A stretch of DNA of 64,000 nt from Aptenodytes patagonicus (GCF_965638725.1 NC_134960.1:3660501-3724500); one strand, 5' to 3'; positions 1 through 13,985 are shown, numbered from the stretch's first letter. Notes: generated by a model from the letters alone, not told the origin. Made by a program: numbers and translations.

Positions 1-3000
1 TGAGACTGTGAGGAAAATGGTTCCTTCTGGGTGCAGGTGGTCCCAGGCCCCACAGAGCTCAGTAGTAACATCAGAATCACTAAGTCTTCTTTTCAAACTT
101 AACCCTTTTTATCCTGGCTTGCTATTAGAGTGGCCTTGCTCTAAGGTATGATTCTCTTGCTGACCTCCCCAGTAACACCAGTTCAAGTTTCAGGCCTTTG
201 ACTATGTGACAGGAGTGTGATGTGTTATTTGCTGTCGGGGCTGGACTATTTGGCTGCTTGATCAGCATGATGTTGTTTTGCAAGGTAATATGGTGGTGAC
301 ATGTTACGCTGTGATGTGTGGGTTAAGTTCTTCATTATTATTCCCTAATGATGGCATAGCTTTGGGGTGCGTGGTGTATGCAAGCAGTAAAGGATGACAG
401 TCGGGCAAAGGGCTGGTGTTGACATGGGAATCCATCCCTAAGCTGCCAAAGCTGACGGATATACTGCTGCTGTGGGATGCTTTTATGCATTCGGAGATAA
501 CTGCCCTTCCTTCGCTTCTGCGCAGCAGGGCATCGCAAAGCTTGGGCATCGCCGAAGCACCTGCTTTTTCGTGCCATCAGGAACAACTTCATTTGGCTAA
601 TGTGAACAGCTGAAATGTGTCCTGTGTTGGGCTGAGCTGGATCAGTGGTGTGTTTGGCCCTGGTCCCCGCTCTCCCTGACAAACATCCAGAGCTGATGCT
701 TTAGCTTTGTCGAGAAAGGAGAGCTTGCCTTGTCCTGAACCACGCTGCGCTTGAGATTGGGTCAGAAACTCCGGGGAAAATGGCTTCTCCCGATAAAACT
801 AAAGCAATGGCAATATGCAGGTGGCATTTCGTAAGGTTTTCATTAATCTTGCTCTAGGAATGTCTATTACTTCCAGCCACAGTGTCTGGCACTGCTCGGT
901 ACTGAACATACGTGTAACAAACTGCTCCTGCCCCAAAAGAGCCGGCAGTGCAAAGCCGTGCCTGCTTTGGAGACATTTGCTTCAGCATATGTACATCAAA
1001 GGTCTGCAAAGCCTTCGGTGTCGATGTGTTACACAGATGTAATCTTGGAAAATTGGTAGGTACAAACACAGGACGTTTTAAGAAGGATTACATTTAGTGC
1101 AGTACAATAGTCCTTTATAGCCAGGGCCTTAATGTGCGGCAGTTCATGATGGTAATTAGTTGGATTAAGTTGTACCAATATAAACAAAGTAATAATGAGA
1201 CAGTTACAGTAAATGGAATAAGCAGGGCTCGTCCTGTGCCAGCTGTAGAGGCACTGTCAGGCATTTTGGATGCGTTGTGCAAAAGCCTTGGATGTTTATG
1301 GTACTGGGGAGGACGTCTGCACCCTTACGCTGCTGGTTCACAGCCACCCCGTGAACATCCAGCTGCTGTGGTGGCCTTGGCTGCTGCTACATAGAGTGGG
1401 ATGGGGAGCGGGGGCACTGCTGGTGTCTCGGCAGGCAAACTGGTGCCAAAGCCCAAATAGGCAATGGCAAGTACTTTTAACATGTGAGAGACGAAGGGCT
1501 CAGAGGAAAAGGTGAAGCAGCAAAGCTAGATGTAGAAAATAAATCAGATTACAGCTTTGCTGTCTTTTAATTGCATTGTTTAATTCCAGTTTCTAATGCT
1601 GTAAGACTAGACATCAAATAGAGTACTAAAATTATTCGAAACCAAGCTACAAGTCTCAACATCAGAATGCCTATTACACTTATCTGTGACCTTCTTAACA
1701 TTAAACCCACCATATTATTATTTTACATCTTCAGATTATTATTAGGCTTCTGAACTCTGCTGCAGCTTGATTTATAGAAACTGCTTAGTCACTGGCAGTA
1801 GTGCTGTGCTGGGAGGGAAAGAGATGCTCGCTGGTGTTTCAGCAGAGGCTCCTGCCAAGAAGCAGCCGCTGCCCTTGACAGATCATTGAAAGCCGGTGCG
1901 CGTTTTCCCCCTCATGTCTAACTTCTGGAACTGTTGCAAACCAACCTCCTTCCCCATGAAAAGCTAGGGGTGAAAAAATTCAAGGCTCAATTAACGCATC
2001 CCCTCCGATCAGTCGGGGCAGATCTATTGTGCTTTGCATGCAAAGCAATCTTCTGGTTTGCCATGTGCTTTGCCGGGAGCACTGCCCTAGATTTTGGGGA
2101 GGTTGTGCTCCTGTGAAGTTGGGATTCAGGCTTCAGAAGAAGCAGGCTGAAGGGACAGAAGTAGTCCGTGATGTGGGAAGGAGCCCGCTGTGCAGCCGTG
2201 TTGGGATGGGAGGGAGGTGGGGGCTTGGCATGATCCAGGCATTGGAGCACTGAAGAGCACTTTCAAAATTAAATACAGGGGGAGGGTGCCTGCTGCTTAA
2301 TCACATTAATAATCGTGATGGTTTCTGTGACCCCACTTATAGGAGCAAATGCTCTGAGCAAAAGTTGCAGGGCAGGCCCTTACAAGAAGGGTGTTTTTTT
2401 CCTTGGGTTGTACATGCACCAGAGCATAGTAAATACTAATAACTTACAACTACCTGAACAAACCAATTACAAACCTGTTTCTTTTGGTTATTTGCTGAGT
2501 AATAACTATGCGGAGCTCTTCATAAAGCGTATACAAAAATTGCAAACCTCAGCCCTGTGCCGTGTATGCCCTGAATGGGTAGGGAGTGATGCCTTGTCCA
2601 CCCACCTCTTCAGCCAAACTGCATTATTCCCAGTGCTGCTGCTGCTGCGGGGCTTGTGCTCCAGGCAGCCCTGCAGGTCTGTAGCTGCAGTCTGGAGCCC
2701 TTCGAAGCCTGCAACAGAAAAAGCTTTAAAAAAAAAAAAGGTATTGAACACTTCCATCCCAATTTCTTTTGTGGACAGGTTTAAGAATCAGCTAATGAAG
2801 TGTGCCTGTTTGCAACATGCTGGTATCCTGGAGATTTAAAAAGGATAGTTCAAAGAACACACATCAGTTAAGTAGCTTAGTCTTTAATTTTATTCACACT
2901 GGAGCAAGCCACTGTCAGATATTTTCAGGGAGCTAACAGGAGAAAAACAATGCCTCTATTTGGTGGAGTCCAGTGGGTGAAAAGTATCAAAGGTATAAAG

Positions 3001-5084
3001 TTCTAAACTGCTGAAAATAGTTGAAAATAACAGATTAGTTCTTCTCTCCTGACTCAATGCCTTTATTGTTCTTGACATTATTTTATTGCCTTTGCTCCTA
3101 TAATGCATTGTGGTGACCCAGTGTGAAAGGTCTGTAATACTGTTTCATTGCTGTGAAGGCACCAGATAACCCTATTCATCCTCTGGTCTAACGTGGTTAC
3201 AGATGTTTAGAATATAGCCAGAAGTGGGCTGACATCGATAGAATAGGGTAAAATAAGAGATGGAAAGAGCATTAGAAAGCCTGTACTGAGGAACGATATG
3301 CCCAGAAAACAATGTTTTCTATATCTATTGGAAATCAGAAATGGCATGTGATAATCCAGTGACGTACAGGAGCTATTTCATGGGATAGCTGGTGCCACAG
3401 CAGCTGAACCCTTCTGTTCAAATAATTGCGCTTGCTCACAGATACAATGCTTGAGTCAATATTTTCAGGGACTTTGCAACTTACTTGGCCTCAGACTGTA
3501 TCTGACACTTCTTGGTCTTTTAAAATAGCAAGGCTCAGTCCACGTGGTCCTGTAAAAGCGCAGGGCTGTGAGCAGCCTGCAGTAGCAGATCTGAGGCTCT
3601 GGAGATGGGACCTGCCACCCGGGTCAGCTTAGGTTTTGGTGTTAGAGCGGGTTGGAGGACGGAGGTGCCACCTCCCTTAAAGCCTCTCTGCCCAGTTTTG
3701 GGTTTGCTGGCTTGTTCAGATGCCTGTGTGCTGCCCTCCAGAGCAAAGAGCCTGTTCCCAGAGATTTGACTTGGTTTCCTCTCTTAGCAGGGACACCTGA
3801 GGACCATATTCGAAGTAGAGACATTAAGGCTTTGCCTAATAATAAACCTATTGACTTAGGGCATTTGGGGGCATAAATGCAATAAATTTGTGGTTTACTG
3901 AGCATAATGTTGGCCACATCCCTTTTGCTGAAAGGTCTCTTCTGAAGCAACCAGGGCCCTAAATGCGGTGAAATGGAGAATGTATAGAAAAAGAATGCTG
4001 GCTTGACAATATCGCACAGTCCTGTCCCAGTCTGTATCCAGTTCTCAACTATTCTCTGCCTTCAGTCCAATAGTAAAGTCATATTTATTTACTTGGCTTT
4101 GCTGTGTTAATGAAAAAGCCACTTAACAAAACAAATAGAAGGAAGGACATTTGCAACCAATTATGGTATTGCTGATCAGTCAAATTGCGCTGGAAATTAC
4201 ATGTTGAAGTTCAGCCCAGGCAGTTGATCAATTACCTGGTAGCTTGGCACCGGTGTGTGCTATCAACTTAATAAATCAACGTAATTTCAGTCTCTATGCC
4301 AGAATATATACGTGTATTCAATATGACATCAATATTGTATAATGATGGTTAAAACTAATTGGCCAAACGCTGTGCTCTCTTATCTGCTGTGCAACCCCAC
4401 TGGAGCCCGATGGCACCCTGGCAGGCAGGGTGGAATTTGGCTAGCTATTCTTTAAATATACCCTGGGCATCATTTAAAATCATGTTTTTAAAGCCTTTCT
4501 TTTTTGCAACCGCAAGGGAAGTTAGCACTCCAGCATATAATTCGGGGTTGACCAAACTGCCAGCTAGCTATCTGCTTCTAGGGGAAGACTTGCTGTGTGC
4601 TCCGGCTCCTGGAGAGGGCTGTAGAAAATAGGCGCTTTCTCTTCAGCGGCAGATGCACATCTTGGCTGGCTTATGCGCAGCTTCCTCTTCTTAATTAGCT
4701 CTGACATTTTAGCTATCGTAATATGGGTTTGGTTTAGAAGTGAAGGCTTGAAAGCACTGGTTTTTTGCTGAAAACAAAGTTTGCTTTAAGTATAGGGAAA
4801 CTGGGACACTTCCAACTGTCGAAGCTTTGTGATGGGCTGGAGCATAGAAATGCAGGAGCTTCTGGAGGTGCTGGTGGCCACTTGCTCCCACATGCGATAC
4901 CGCCAGTTTCGGTGCTCTGTGCTCTCTTATTTCACTCTTGTCCAGTTACTCTGATCTCTTTGCCCTCCTGTTCTGTGCTAGTGACAGCTGCGGTTCACTG
5001 GTGGTTCCCAGCTCTGCCGTATTTCTTCAGGGAATATGCAGTTATCGGGATGTGTTCATATTTTTGGGAGTATGCACAGGGAAT
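1..5084. other. Upstream intergenic DNA, no gene seen
   Basis: No exon with paired splice sites and a recognisable peptide is visible on either strand. A 174-codon frame at 2315-2839 has no domain and is about what chance would give once in a window this size. The only structured item is the palindrome at 2030-2047. Confidence 0.7.
2030..2047. repeat. Perfect 18-bp palindrome with octamer-like core
   Basis: TGCTTTGCATGCAAAGCA is its own reverse complement over all 18 bases. Both arms contain ATGCAAAG, one base from the POU octamer ATGCAAAT, arranged head to head. It may be a POU-dimer site or coincidence. Confidence 0.9.
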
Positions 5085-5890
5085 TGAGCCACGGTTGTGC
5101 TAGGTGCTTTGCAAAAGCAGGAAAAAGGCTAATCCCTGCCCTGAGGGACTTAATAACCATGGGGATACAGTATACAAAAAACATATATAAGGCAAGGACC
5201 CTTCTTTGGTAGTGTAATTTGGTTTGGCTAATGCTTAGCTGAGAGCAGAAGCAGGGAGCAAGGAAAGGAGGAAAGAAAAACTTAGTTCATCAGTTGCCCA
5301 GCCATAGCCAAGGTTGTGTTTGGTAGTTTTTTTGGCAGAAGTGAGTTGTAAGGATAGTTTTGAAGGAGGAGAAAGGAGTGGCTGTTCAGATTTTATCGGG
5401 AAGGTTTTCCCAGGCTTAAAAGAAAGCTGGGGAGAAAGCGAGTCTGTGCTTAGGGAAGGAGCTGACAGATGGATTATAGAGGCTGGTGGGGCAAAGGTTA
5501 TGGGCTGGCCGTATGGTAGGTAGGTTATTGGTTCAGCAAGGTAAGAGGAGATGTGGAAAGGTAACAGGAATAAAGAGGAGAAGGCAAGAAGCTTGTAAAT
5601 TATGTAAACGAAGGACTGTATGATTGTGGTGTGAATTGATGTGGTCTTGAAGGCAGCTGTTAAAACTGAAGATTGCAATAACTGATGGAAGAGAGGAGGG
5701 AGGCTTGGAGGAGAATATTTGGGGTTTTTTTATTTAAGAAAAAGGCCTTAGAGATGTTAAAAAGAGCAAGCTTGAGACATGATTCCAAAGAAATCCAGTC
5801 TGTGCATGTGGTGGATGAGACTGTGGGCCTCAGTGAGTGGGAAGATGGGATATCACCTGGGTGAGAAGGAAAGGAGGAGAAGAGGGAGGA
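5085..5890 (+). mobile_element. Degraded ancient amniote LINE-like repeat
   Basis: The order of matches follows a long repeat common in turtles, crocodilians and birds. The start is TTGTGCTAGGTGCTTTGCAA, then ATCCCTGCCCTGAGGGACTT. Later come GATAGTTTTGAAGGAGGAGA, a glycine-codon-rich middle ('GAGGCTGGTGGGGCAAAGG'), GAAGGCAAGAAGCTTGTAA, and GTGGATGAGACTGTGGGCCT near 5,810. The copy is old and broken. I believe it belongs to the CR1/L2 LINE group but cannot name the family. The 147-codon minus-strand frame inside it is not a gene. Confidence 0.55.
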
Positions 5891-8800
5891 TGGCAGCGAA
5901 CTGCCTCCACCTGGCTTACCGGGAGGGGATCTGAGCTGTTTTGTAGAGCTGTTTGCAGTCTTTTTGAGTTATTTGAGTATTTTTCCAGTTTATTCTTCGA
6001 TTAATGGATCTTTATTTTTATCATTGCTGATTCTGGTAACTTACCCAGCGTCACAAAATGTGGGTGACTGCGGGTGGTATCCTGGCTATTCAGTCAGCCT
6101 GATTCTTCATCTGACACCAACTTCGTGCAAACAAGGTTTCTTTTGCTATTTCCAGAAGTTCATAGCAGAAAAATACTTTGAGAAAATTTTGTCTTGCGGT
6201 GGTTTATCCGTTCTAACTCTGGCCATCACTCAAAAAATGGCAGTGGTTTGTGGGAAAAAGAAAAATAATTAAAAAATATATGCTTACTTATATTTTTCCA
6301 AACCACCAGACCAGTTTACCCATTCCTGAGAAAAGACGCAATCAAGTAGCGTTTCCCTTAATGTCAGAAGGCAGAATAATGCCTAGATGAGTTTTTTTCA
6401 AAGAAGATATTTTTATATTTGTCCTGTCAAATGCAGAAGATAATCAGCTACTTCTTTCTCCTACCCCAAATATTTGCATCTAGAAATGTTAAGTAGATTT
6501 GTCTTCCTTCTTTCATTTGCTTGGCTGGAAAAAAATTCTTTTTATATTTTTTGGTTTGTTCATGTTGGAGTACAAAGACAGGGTGCAGAATAGTTGAACA
6601 CGGGTGGGGAATTATATCTGTATATACAACCAGTTAGACTTGGAAAGCATCATATCCCAGTATGGTATGATGGAAAGAAGGTATGAAATCCTGGATCCAG
6701 AGACATCAGTAGCAATAATTCCTTTAGTTTTCATTTCCTTTATTAGATGTGAATAATTTCAAGAGCGAACACGGATTTCTCCAAAATAAATCACTTCTTC
6801 CGATTTGAAGAGAAACACAAAGCTGCCTTACTCTATTTTTAACTCTCAACCACACCAGTGACAACTGCATTTCTATCTGTGGAGAAACCTTCATTGCAAC
6901 TTTGGCTCTGAGTTTGCTTGGGTTTCCATGAGGAGTTCCCAAACTGCGGATGGGGTGGGAGAGCGAGGAGCGGTGCTGCCAGTGTCACTCAGCTGGGGAG
7001 GATCTCCGGGAGGTGACACTCCGGATCATGTCTGGGCTCACGTGGCCAAGCTGACGCCTGCTGGGGAGGGAGCGGGTCTGTGCGCTTGAGGCATCTCCTC
7101 CTGGCAGCTCTCGCCAAGGCAGCTGTGCAGGCAGGAGCTCTCCCAAGGCTTTGCAGACGTCTCCGTGTACGTACACCCGTGTGCTGTGACAGCCGTTGTT
7201 TCCACTGAACAGATGGCTGGAGGTGGAGCGATGATGATGATGAAGGTGAAGTGATGCAGCCTCGGATTCTGGTACATGCTATAAGGTGGCAAGTCAAGCC
7301 CCAGATCCACAGGAAGACTATCTGCTGAGAAATACGGCCCCAGACGAGCCCTGCGGCTGGTCTGTACTTTGGACTCGGATGACACACGAGGACGGGCATC
7401 TCCAGCAGCCCTCGATTCACAGACTCCTCACCCTGCTCTCCCAGCGATGATAGCGCATTTGCATAAGAAGCAACTGAGTAATACCTGCCTCTGCAGACAT
7501 CAAATGCTGCAAGTATTTTGTGGTAAACCTGTTGCTGCTCTGGGCAGGGAGGATGCACTTTACTCCGAAAGCAGAGGATGAAAGCCTTTGTGGCAACGGC
7601 TGTGCTTTGAAAGCGACTGAGCCCAATCGTCTGCACAAGCAACTGTTTTATTATCAGAATAACTGATCTCCCAAAGTATTTAACGCCACTGCCTGCAAGA
7701 AACGGAGCCAGCGCACACTGCAGCCTTGCAGCCTTTTGCTAGTGCTGCTGAGTATCTGAATCTTGCTCCAGCAATATATTGCTGTTAATTGCGATAAAAT
7801 AGTGGATTTAAGGGATTCACTTGTTTAGGTTCCTTGTTCAAGAGGGCTCAGGTTGGTATGCAGTGAAAATGACCACCATTAGAAGGCTAGCCTGTATCTA
7901 CGTGACCTGAAATGGCTGTATTTCCCCAATTCCTAAGCTACAGGTGTGCAGGGACACAGACCTGTGGTTGTCATCACAGAACTGAGCCTAAGAATAAACT
8001 AGATTTGCACCTTGAATATCTGTTTGTAGGCGAGATCATTACTTGAGAGCCAGGCAGTGGATACAGCTGGTGGACAGACTGTGAACCTGGGTGCTGGGTT
8101 ATTCCTGACTTTGGCCTTGGCCACTTCTATCACTGGAGCAAAACTTTGTGTGCTTCTGTTTTCTTACATGGAGATAAGGATACTGGTCCCTGGATTAAAA
8201 GTGTTAAGGAGCCACATTTATGATTATAATTATTATTTTACAGGCTGAACAGTGTGCAGAAGCTGGCAGTGCTGCTGCTGAGCTTCCTCAAGGAGCGTGC
8301 GCATTCACAAAAGGGAAGAAGAAACTGCACAGGAGGATTTGCTCACATATAAGATGAGGAAACTGATTATCTGTGAAACAGCCAACAGTTTTTATTTACT
8401 GTGAAAAACTGAATCTTGCTCTCAATTTCCCATCAAGAGAAAATGCAGGCATTTGGTTAAAATGGTGACTTAATGCTCCAGAGGTTTAATTACCACCACT
8501 CTATAATCAGAATCAACACAGAGTGCAGTCTGCAGCTCCCAACTTCAACAAGAAATGCAGCTCCCCACAAAGCAGTCAATAAAAGGAAGATGTACAGCAT
8601 GTGCTCAGATTTTGTGGTCCTTCCCATAACTGAACTTGCAAATCTGCTATTGCTAATAGTTTTCTTTCAAAACTCAGGCTCTCCCTTAGCTATTATCAAA
8701 GTCCATAGCTCCTTATTACTACATTTTAATTTCTGTGTATAGTATCTATATACATATACGTGGTACTGAATTAAGGGAGTTCACGGTGGAAACTAAATTT

Positions 8801-11800
8801 CCAATTTTTTTTTTCCTGTATCAACAGAAAGCACTGGTCTGAACTAGTCTCAATAGCGGCAATTATTGAAACTTTGTAAGGGCCTTGGTTGGAAAAAGTG
8901 TCAAGAAGGCAGATATGTTTGCTGGACTGTGGCTGATGTGATCTCTGGCACGGGCCTCCGCTCCGTGGGATGAATGATCGATGCTCCTCCGTTGCAGTTC
9001 CTGGCGCTTTTCTTCTTTAAAGACTTTAGGACTTGCAGATCAGACAGGGGGCCAGCCTGGGCCTTACTTGGTACTGTTTTCCCTCTGCAAGTTAAGATTT
9101 CTTCTCCGGTGCATTTTCTGAATGAGGTCATCTGGCTGTGCCAACTGTTGTCGACCCCTGTGAAAATTGCACATGCTCTGCATTTTACCCATTACTTTGC
9201 GAGTCGGGTTTTTAGTGAGCGAAGCCTTTACCTGTATTGCAGCCGCGCTCCTGCTGGCGCTAAGGTAGCTATATCCAAGCAAACCTGGCCAGCACAGGTA
9301 CTGCTAGCGATGCAGCTGCGGTCCTCTGCCTTCTGCTGGGGGTCGAGCCCTGGCTTTACATCAGGGGATGCTCCCGAGCCAGAGCTCTTTCTGCAGGAGC
9401 TGCAGTAGCAACCACAGAAGTTGCTCTCAAAAAAAAAAAAACCCAAAACCAAACCAACTTTGCTATGGTTTCTGCTCTCTCTCTAAGCAAGGGTTAATTT
9501 TTCTCATCACCAGCCCCTTATAAAAAGCAGCACGTTGTGTATCCTGCCCCTACTGACTTGTGGAAATAAGAGATACCCTATTAACAATCCTTGTCCAAAC
9601 AAACCATTGGCCTGGTTAGTGCCAGCACTTTCCACCCAGCACTAGTATTTGTTTTTCCATGCTCTTAATCTTATAAATTGAATCGAGTCTGATAAAAGTG
9701 ACTTCCTGAATATTGCATAACAGTTTGTCTGTCAGGATGGAAGACAAACAAACCTGACCTTGAACTTGGAAAGTTTCCTCCCAGCAGGTAGGAGCTTCCA
9801 AAAGTCTGCGCTGATCTGGGAAATGCTGGAGGGGGCTCCTGGTCTGCTCGCTGCCCTGGGACAGCAGCGAGGCTTCCCTGGCAGCCACCCTCTCCCCCAA
9901 AAAAGCTTTGGAAAATGCTTTGGATCCTCCTCTGGGGACCGGAGAATTCCCCGGAAAGAGCTGCAGCAGGAAGACAGCAGCATGTTCTTGCTCCAAAAAG
10001 GAGGCAGAGGAGAAATCCTGTCTATATCTGGCATAGTTTAGCCTCCAGGGATTAATTAAAGGCTTTTTCAGTTTTTCTTTCAAACCTCACAACGTTCATC
10101 TCCACCTCACTGAGTAGGGAAAGGGGAGAGGCATTTTCTCTGGTGAATCACCAGGCTGTTTCAATTTTCAGTTTTACATCGCAGTAATATTTTTTTCCTA
10201 AGGGAACACCACAGGAAGGGCAAACTTTGGCTTCTCACCACTGGAGTATTATGTCATTAATGTGAGCTGGAAATCTGAGTGGCGGGTGAAACAAATATTC
10301 TGTGAATTTAGCAATCCCCCCTTTCCTTGGTGCTTCTGTTCCCTCTTCCCTGCCCACGGGTAAGGCAGGTGAAGTGACAGTGAAGTAACTGCTGGCAGCG
10401 CTGGGACTGGAGCCCTGGAGACTAATGGAGCTCTGGGGCAGCAAAATCCTTTCTTCTATGACTCAGGCTTATGGTGATGGATGCAGTGGGGGGGGAAAGG
10501 AGCCACTCAGCTCCCTGGGGATCCATGTGATACACGTGTGGGGTCTTTCACGCAGGTTTCCCAGTGCTAGAAAAGCACATGTGAGGAGTCTGGGTTTTGG
10601 GCAGCATCCTGAAGAAGTGCCACAGCTCCTGGCTCACCCTGCCCTGAGTGTGTGTGTGGTGCCCCGTCCATCGGGCCCCACAGACCCTCTGGCTGCAGTG
10701 TTTATTTTCTGACCCCATTACCTATTCCAGTTTGGATTTCAGCTGCTTAGACTTGATTATTTTAAACCCCCTCTATCTGATTATCAGTGGCACAGCCAGG
10801 CCAGATATGAAGCTTCCTGGGGGATCTCCGGCAGCATTGCAGAAGGATAATTTGCCTCATTTATGCTCCTGGAGGGGGTTGGTCAGCAGAGAGTGGGGGA
10901 AGAGTTATGGGGATGGTACAAGACTGGGGGAAAGCAGCTCCCCTTGCACCCCCTGTACTGCAGCCTCACAAATCTGAGAAACTTTGCTGCGTGATTGATT
11001 ACCTTGCTGCCCCAGGCGTGCAGGGAGATGCGTGCTGGCAGGTGCCCACCACCCCAAGGAGGTATTGGTGATGGGCGCCATGGCACACGCTAACCCGCAT
11101 CGGCACGGGAGGATGCTTCTGGAAGCAGAGCAGAGCGTGGCTGCCCTGGCTGGTGCCGAGCAGCGCAGCGACACGCCGGCGTGGCAGGGTGCAGCAGATT
11201 GGTACCAAAGCTGGGCAGCCCTGTGCAACCTTCCCAGAGCTACCTTGCTCTTGCTTTTCAGTTTTTCTATTGTTATCCTAAAGCTCTCCTCCTCCTCCCC
11301 CCAGCAGGATGGAGAAACCTCCAGCTGGCCTAGGAGGCTTATCAGCTCTGTCTGGCTGCGTGTTAACAGTCTATTTGCATAAGTACCTGTCCCTGTCATA
11401 TGCCGTTTGCCTTTGTGACTCGCTGTATTTGTTTATTTTTCCTCCAGCAGCCAGGCTTGCAACGTGCTGCTCCCTGAGGTATGCCAGGGCAGATGCCACC
11501 ACCCCCTGGGGCACCATGCGATGCCGTGCACACCCTCCCTGGCTCACCCGCTCCTTCTGCCCTGCGCGACCAGCTTGGGAATGAAACGTGTAACTCACTG
11601 GGTCCTGTTTTCTCCTGGCTGTCAAGATAAAATTAAACTGAACCCCCTCCCCCCCCCTTTCACACCTCGGCAGCTGTCCCTGTGCCATGGCTGGGGAGAG
11701 CGAGGCTTCCCCTGGGACCGCAGTCCCAGCTCGCGTTGCAGGGAAGGGTGATGCATCTGGGTCGATGGCTGCGTGGTGGGTAATGCGCTGTCTCCTCCCT

Positions 11801-13854
11801 GCTGTTAGGTGGGCATGAGTTGAGATCCCTAAAGCCCTTTCTGAACGCAGGTCTCGGCTCCAAAGGCAGAGGCGGCGTAGCCTGCCAGACCGACTCTTTG
11901 GGATTTGCTGTGCTAAAGCAAGCATCGCTACAGCTCTGCTCCAAGTGTTGGTCATGACCGTGGAGTCACCTCCTCAGGTAGGAGCCAAGCGGTCTTGTTT
12001 CTGCTCATTAGCTCCGAGAGGTTTTTCCATCCATAATAAGAAAGTCATTAATGTTAAACTTCCGCTGCCAGGTATGATTGATTTGAAGACTATAACCACT
12101 ATAAAAGGGGTATGCGTTGCATATACAATGTGTTAAAGTCCTGGCATGCAGGAGTTGTTGCTTCGATGGTTGTCTATCATCCGTGGAGCTCACCAGAAAA
12201 CGGCTCGGATGAATGTGGGGCTGCTCAGCAACCCGGCAGTACTCATCAAGAGTGGCCTATTGTAAAAGGGTTAATGTCAGTTCAAATAAATAGCTGCTAT
12301 GTCCTCTGCGGAGGGGCTGTAATCCTATCCTACAAGATGATGGAGCCTCTCTCGTTGCTGTGTTATTTTACAAATATGGTGTACAACCTTGAGGTCCTCC
12401 GTGCTCGCGGGAGAGCGATGCTCAGTGTGGGATCCCCTCTGCAAGGAGCTACCAGTACTGAAAGTATTTTCTTCTGAATGTGGCCCAGAAGGTTGTCCTG
12501 CTGGTGTGTTGTACTTTCCCTCCATGGCTGATGAGCCAGTGAATCAGCTGTCCCGTCCATTCATCCATCCAGCCACTTCTTGTACGTAAGTTATTTTAGA
12601 CGCATTTCTGGCATTCATCATATCATTCATCATATAAGGTGCTTCTGACAACATACCAGTTGAGCCGTGCCAGATGTGCGTTGCTCCTCTGACCGGGAGA
12701 GCGGATGGAGGAAGTTGGGTGAGAAAAACGAGGGATTTGGCTCGGCTCAGCACATCCAGTCTCAGTTTTGACTGTGCTGCCCAGGGTGGGATGTTATGGG
12801 GCAGACTGAAGCATGCTCTGCAATGGAGAGAGATGAGCGAGCGTGGAAGGGCAGATAACCGGCGATTTGGTATGAATATGATTGCTGAAGAGGATCAGTG
12901 GACTGGATTGTCCAAAGAAAAATGCAGTGGGTAGCAGAGGGAGAAAACAGAGGGAGGAAGAAGCAGACAATACGCCACACGAGCTATCCAAGAAATGGCT
13001 AAAAGAGGAGCAGAACCAGGCAAGGAGGAATTCATGAAGCCAGGAGAGGGCTGCAGGAATCTCATTCCTTCCTTTAGAAGAACAGTGCCCGAGCTTTCAG
13101 CTAGGGCTGCTCTTGGAGGCATTTGAGGGTGGTGAACCCACTCTGGCTTCCACAGTTGACCAGAAAAGTGTCTGATTTGTGACCAAAATTCAAATGCCCT
13201 TATTTTCCCACCCTGGCATGGATGACTGCATGCCCATGGACTGTGGGGTGGCCATTCTGGCTTTATAGACACAACGAAATAAACATTATGGCTGCAGCTT
13301 TCTTGAATTTACAGGCAGACTTTGCTCCTAACTACATAGCCTAAAAATGATTTGAAAATTACTCCCATAAAATGTGGATTATCTGGCTATGTCAAACCAG
13401 AATAACTGAAATGAAATTAGCAGGATTATTCCACAGGCGTTTGGTGCAGCGGGTCCTCCTCCACTCCTCCCCTGCATGCCGTGCTGAGCGTCGCACCTCC
13501 AGCAATCGCACTTCAGCGGCAACGGAGAAGCAGCTCACGTGGCGGGTCCCGGTTGTGTGGGAGCGGTGTTTTCCAGTCTTGGCAATGCCAGCAAACGGAC
13601 CTGCGGTGCAAAAAGCGCATGGGATGGGACCCGGCTGCCTACGTGGCAAGCAGCTTGCTCAGCAAAGCGCTCTGTGGATCTGCGTGAATGGCAGCATGAG
13701 CCTCATTTTAGTCCCGTTCTAACAGGAGATGAAAAGACTAAATCAACGTCCTCAAATTTCAGAGGAGCAGAAGGTGGAGATCTTGGATCCAAAATCTTAT
13801 TTGCTGTCCCTCTCTCATAGCCCTTTGTACCTTATGCTAATAAATAGTGCTGCA
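5891..13854. other. Upstream intergenic DNA, no gene seen
   Basis: No supportable exon was found. It contains a MIR-like SINE (8060-8245), a short GAT run near 7,231 and a TATAAAAGG at 12100-12108 with no associated coding sequence. Many open frames overlap on both strands without recognisable domains. Confidence 0.65.
8060..8245 (+). repeat. MIR-like SINE copy
   Basis: ACTTTGGCCTTGGCCACTT, TGTGCTTCTGTTTTCTTACA and TGGAGATAAGGATACTG correspond to successive MIR core pieces ('GACCTTGGGCAAGTTACTT', 'TGTGCCTCAGTTTCCTCATC', 'TGGGGATAATGATACTG'). An AT-rich tail with ATTATAATTATTATTTTA follows at 8,220-8,240. The copy is divergent. Confidence 0.6.
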
Positions 13855-13985
13855 CATGCACAACTTGATCCAGATTCTGAAGAAATCAATAGGAACTGCC
13901 AGGTGCTCCGGCCTCTGAAAATCAGATCATGCACTTATGTGACTAAATGTGGCTTTAAGAGCCAGCTTTCAGGAACCCTTTTTTA
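13855..13985 (+). repeat. Ancient amniote interspersed repeat (family uncertain)
   Basis: AATCAATAGGAACTGCCAGG, TGCTCCGGCCTCTGAAAATC and TGACTAAATGTGGCTTTAAG follow a known old repeat ('gtcaatgggagctgnnggtgctcagcacctctgaaaatcaggcc', then 'gcctaaatatggatttaggagcc'). The family name is not certain. It indicates slow neutral turnover in this lineage. Confidence 0.5.

Noticed and set aside
2315..2839. 174-codon + strand open frame in the upstream region
   Set aside because: No recognisable domain, ordinary flanks, and roughly one frame of this size is expected by chance in 64 kb over six frames.
5235..5678. 147-codon minus-strand frame
   Set aside because: It lies entirely inside a degraded ancient LINE-like repeat and is the antisense of its purine-rich body.
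12100..12108. TATAAAAGG box in the upstream region
   Set aside because: No exon, donor site or open frame of interest follows at the expected distance, so a promoter call is not supported.
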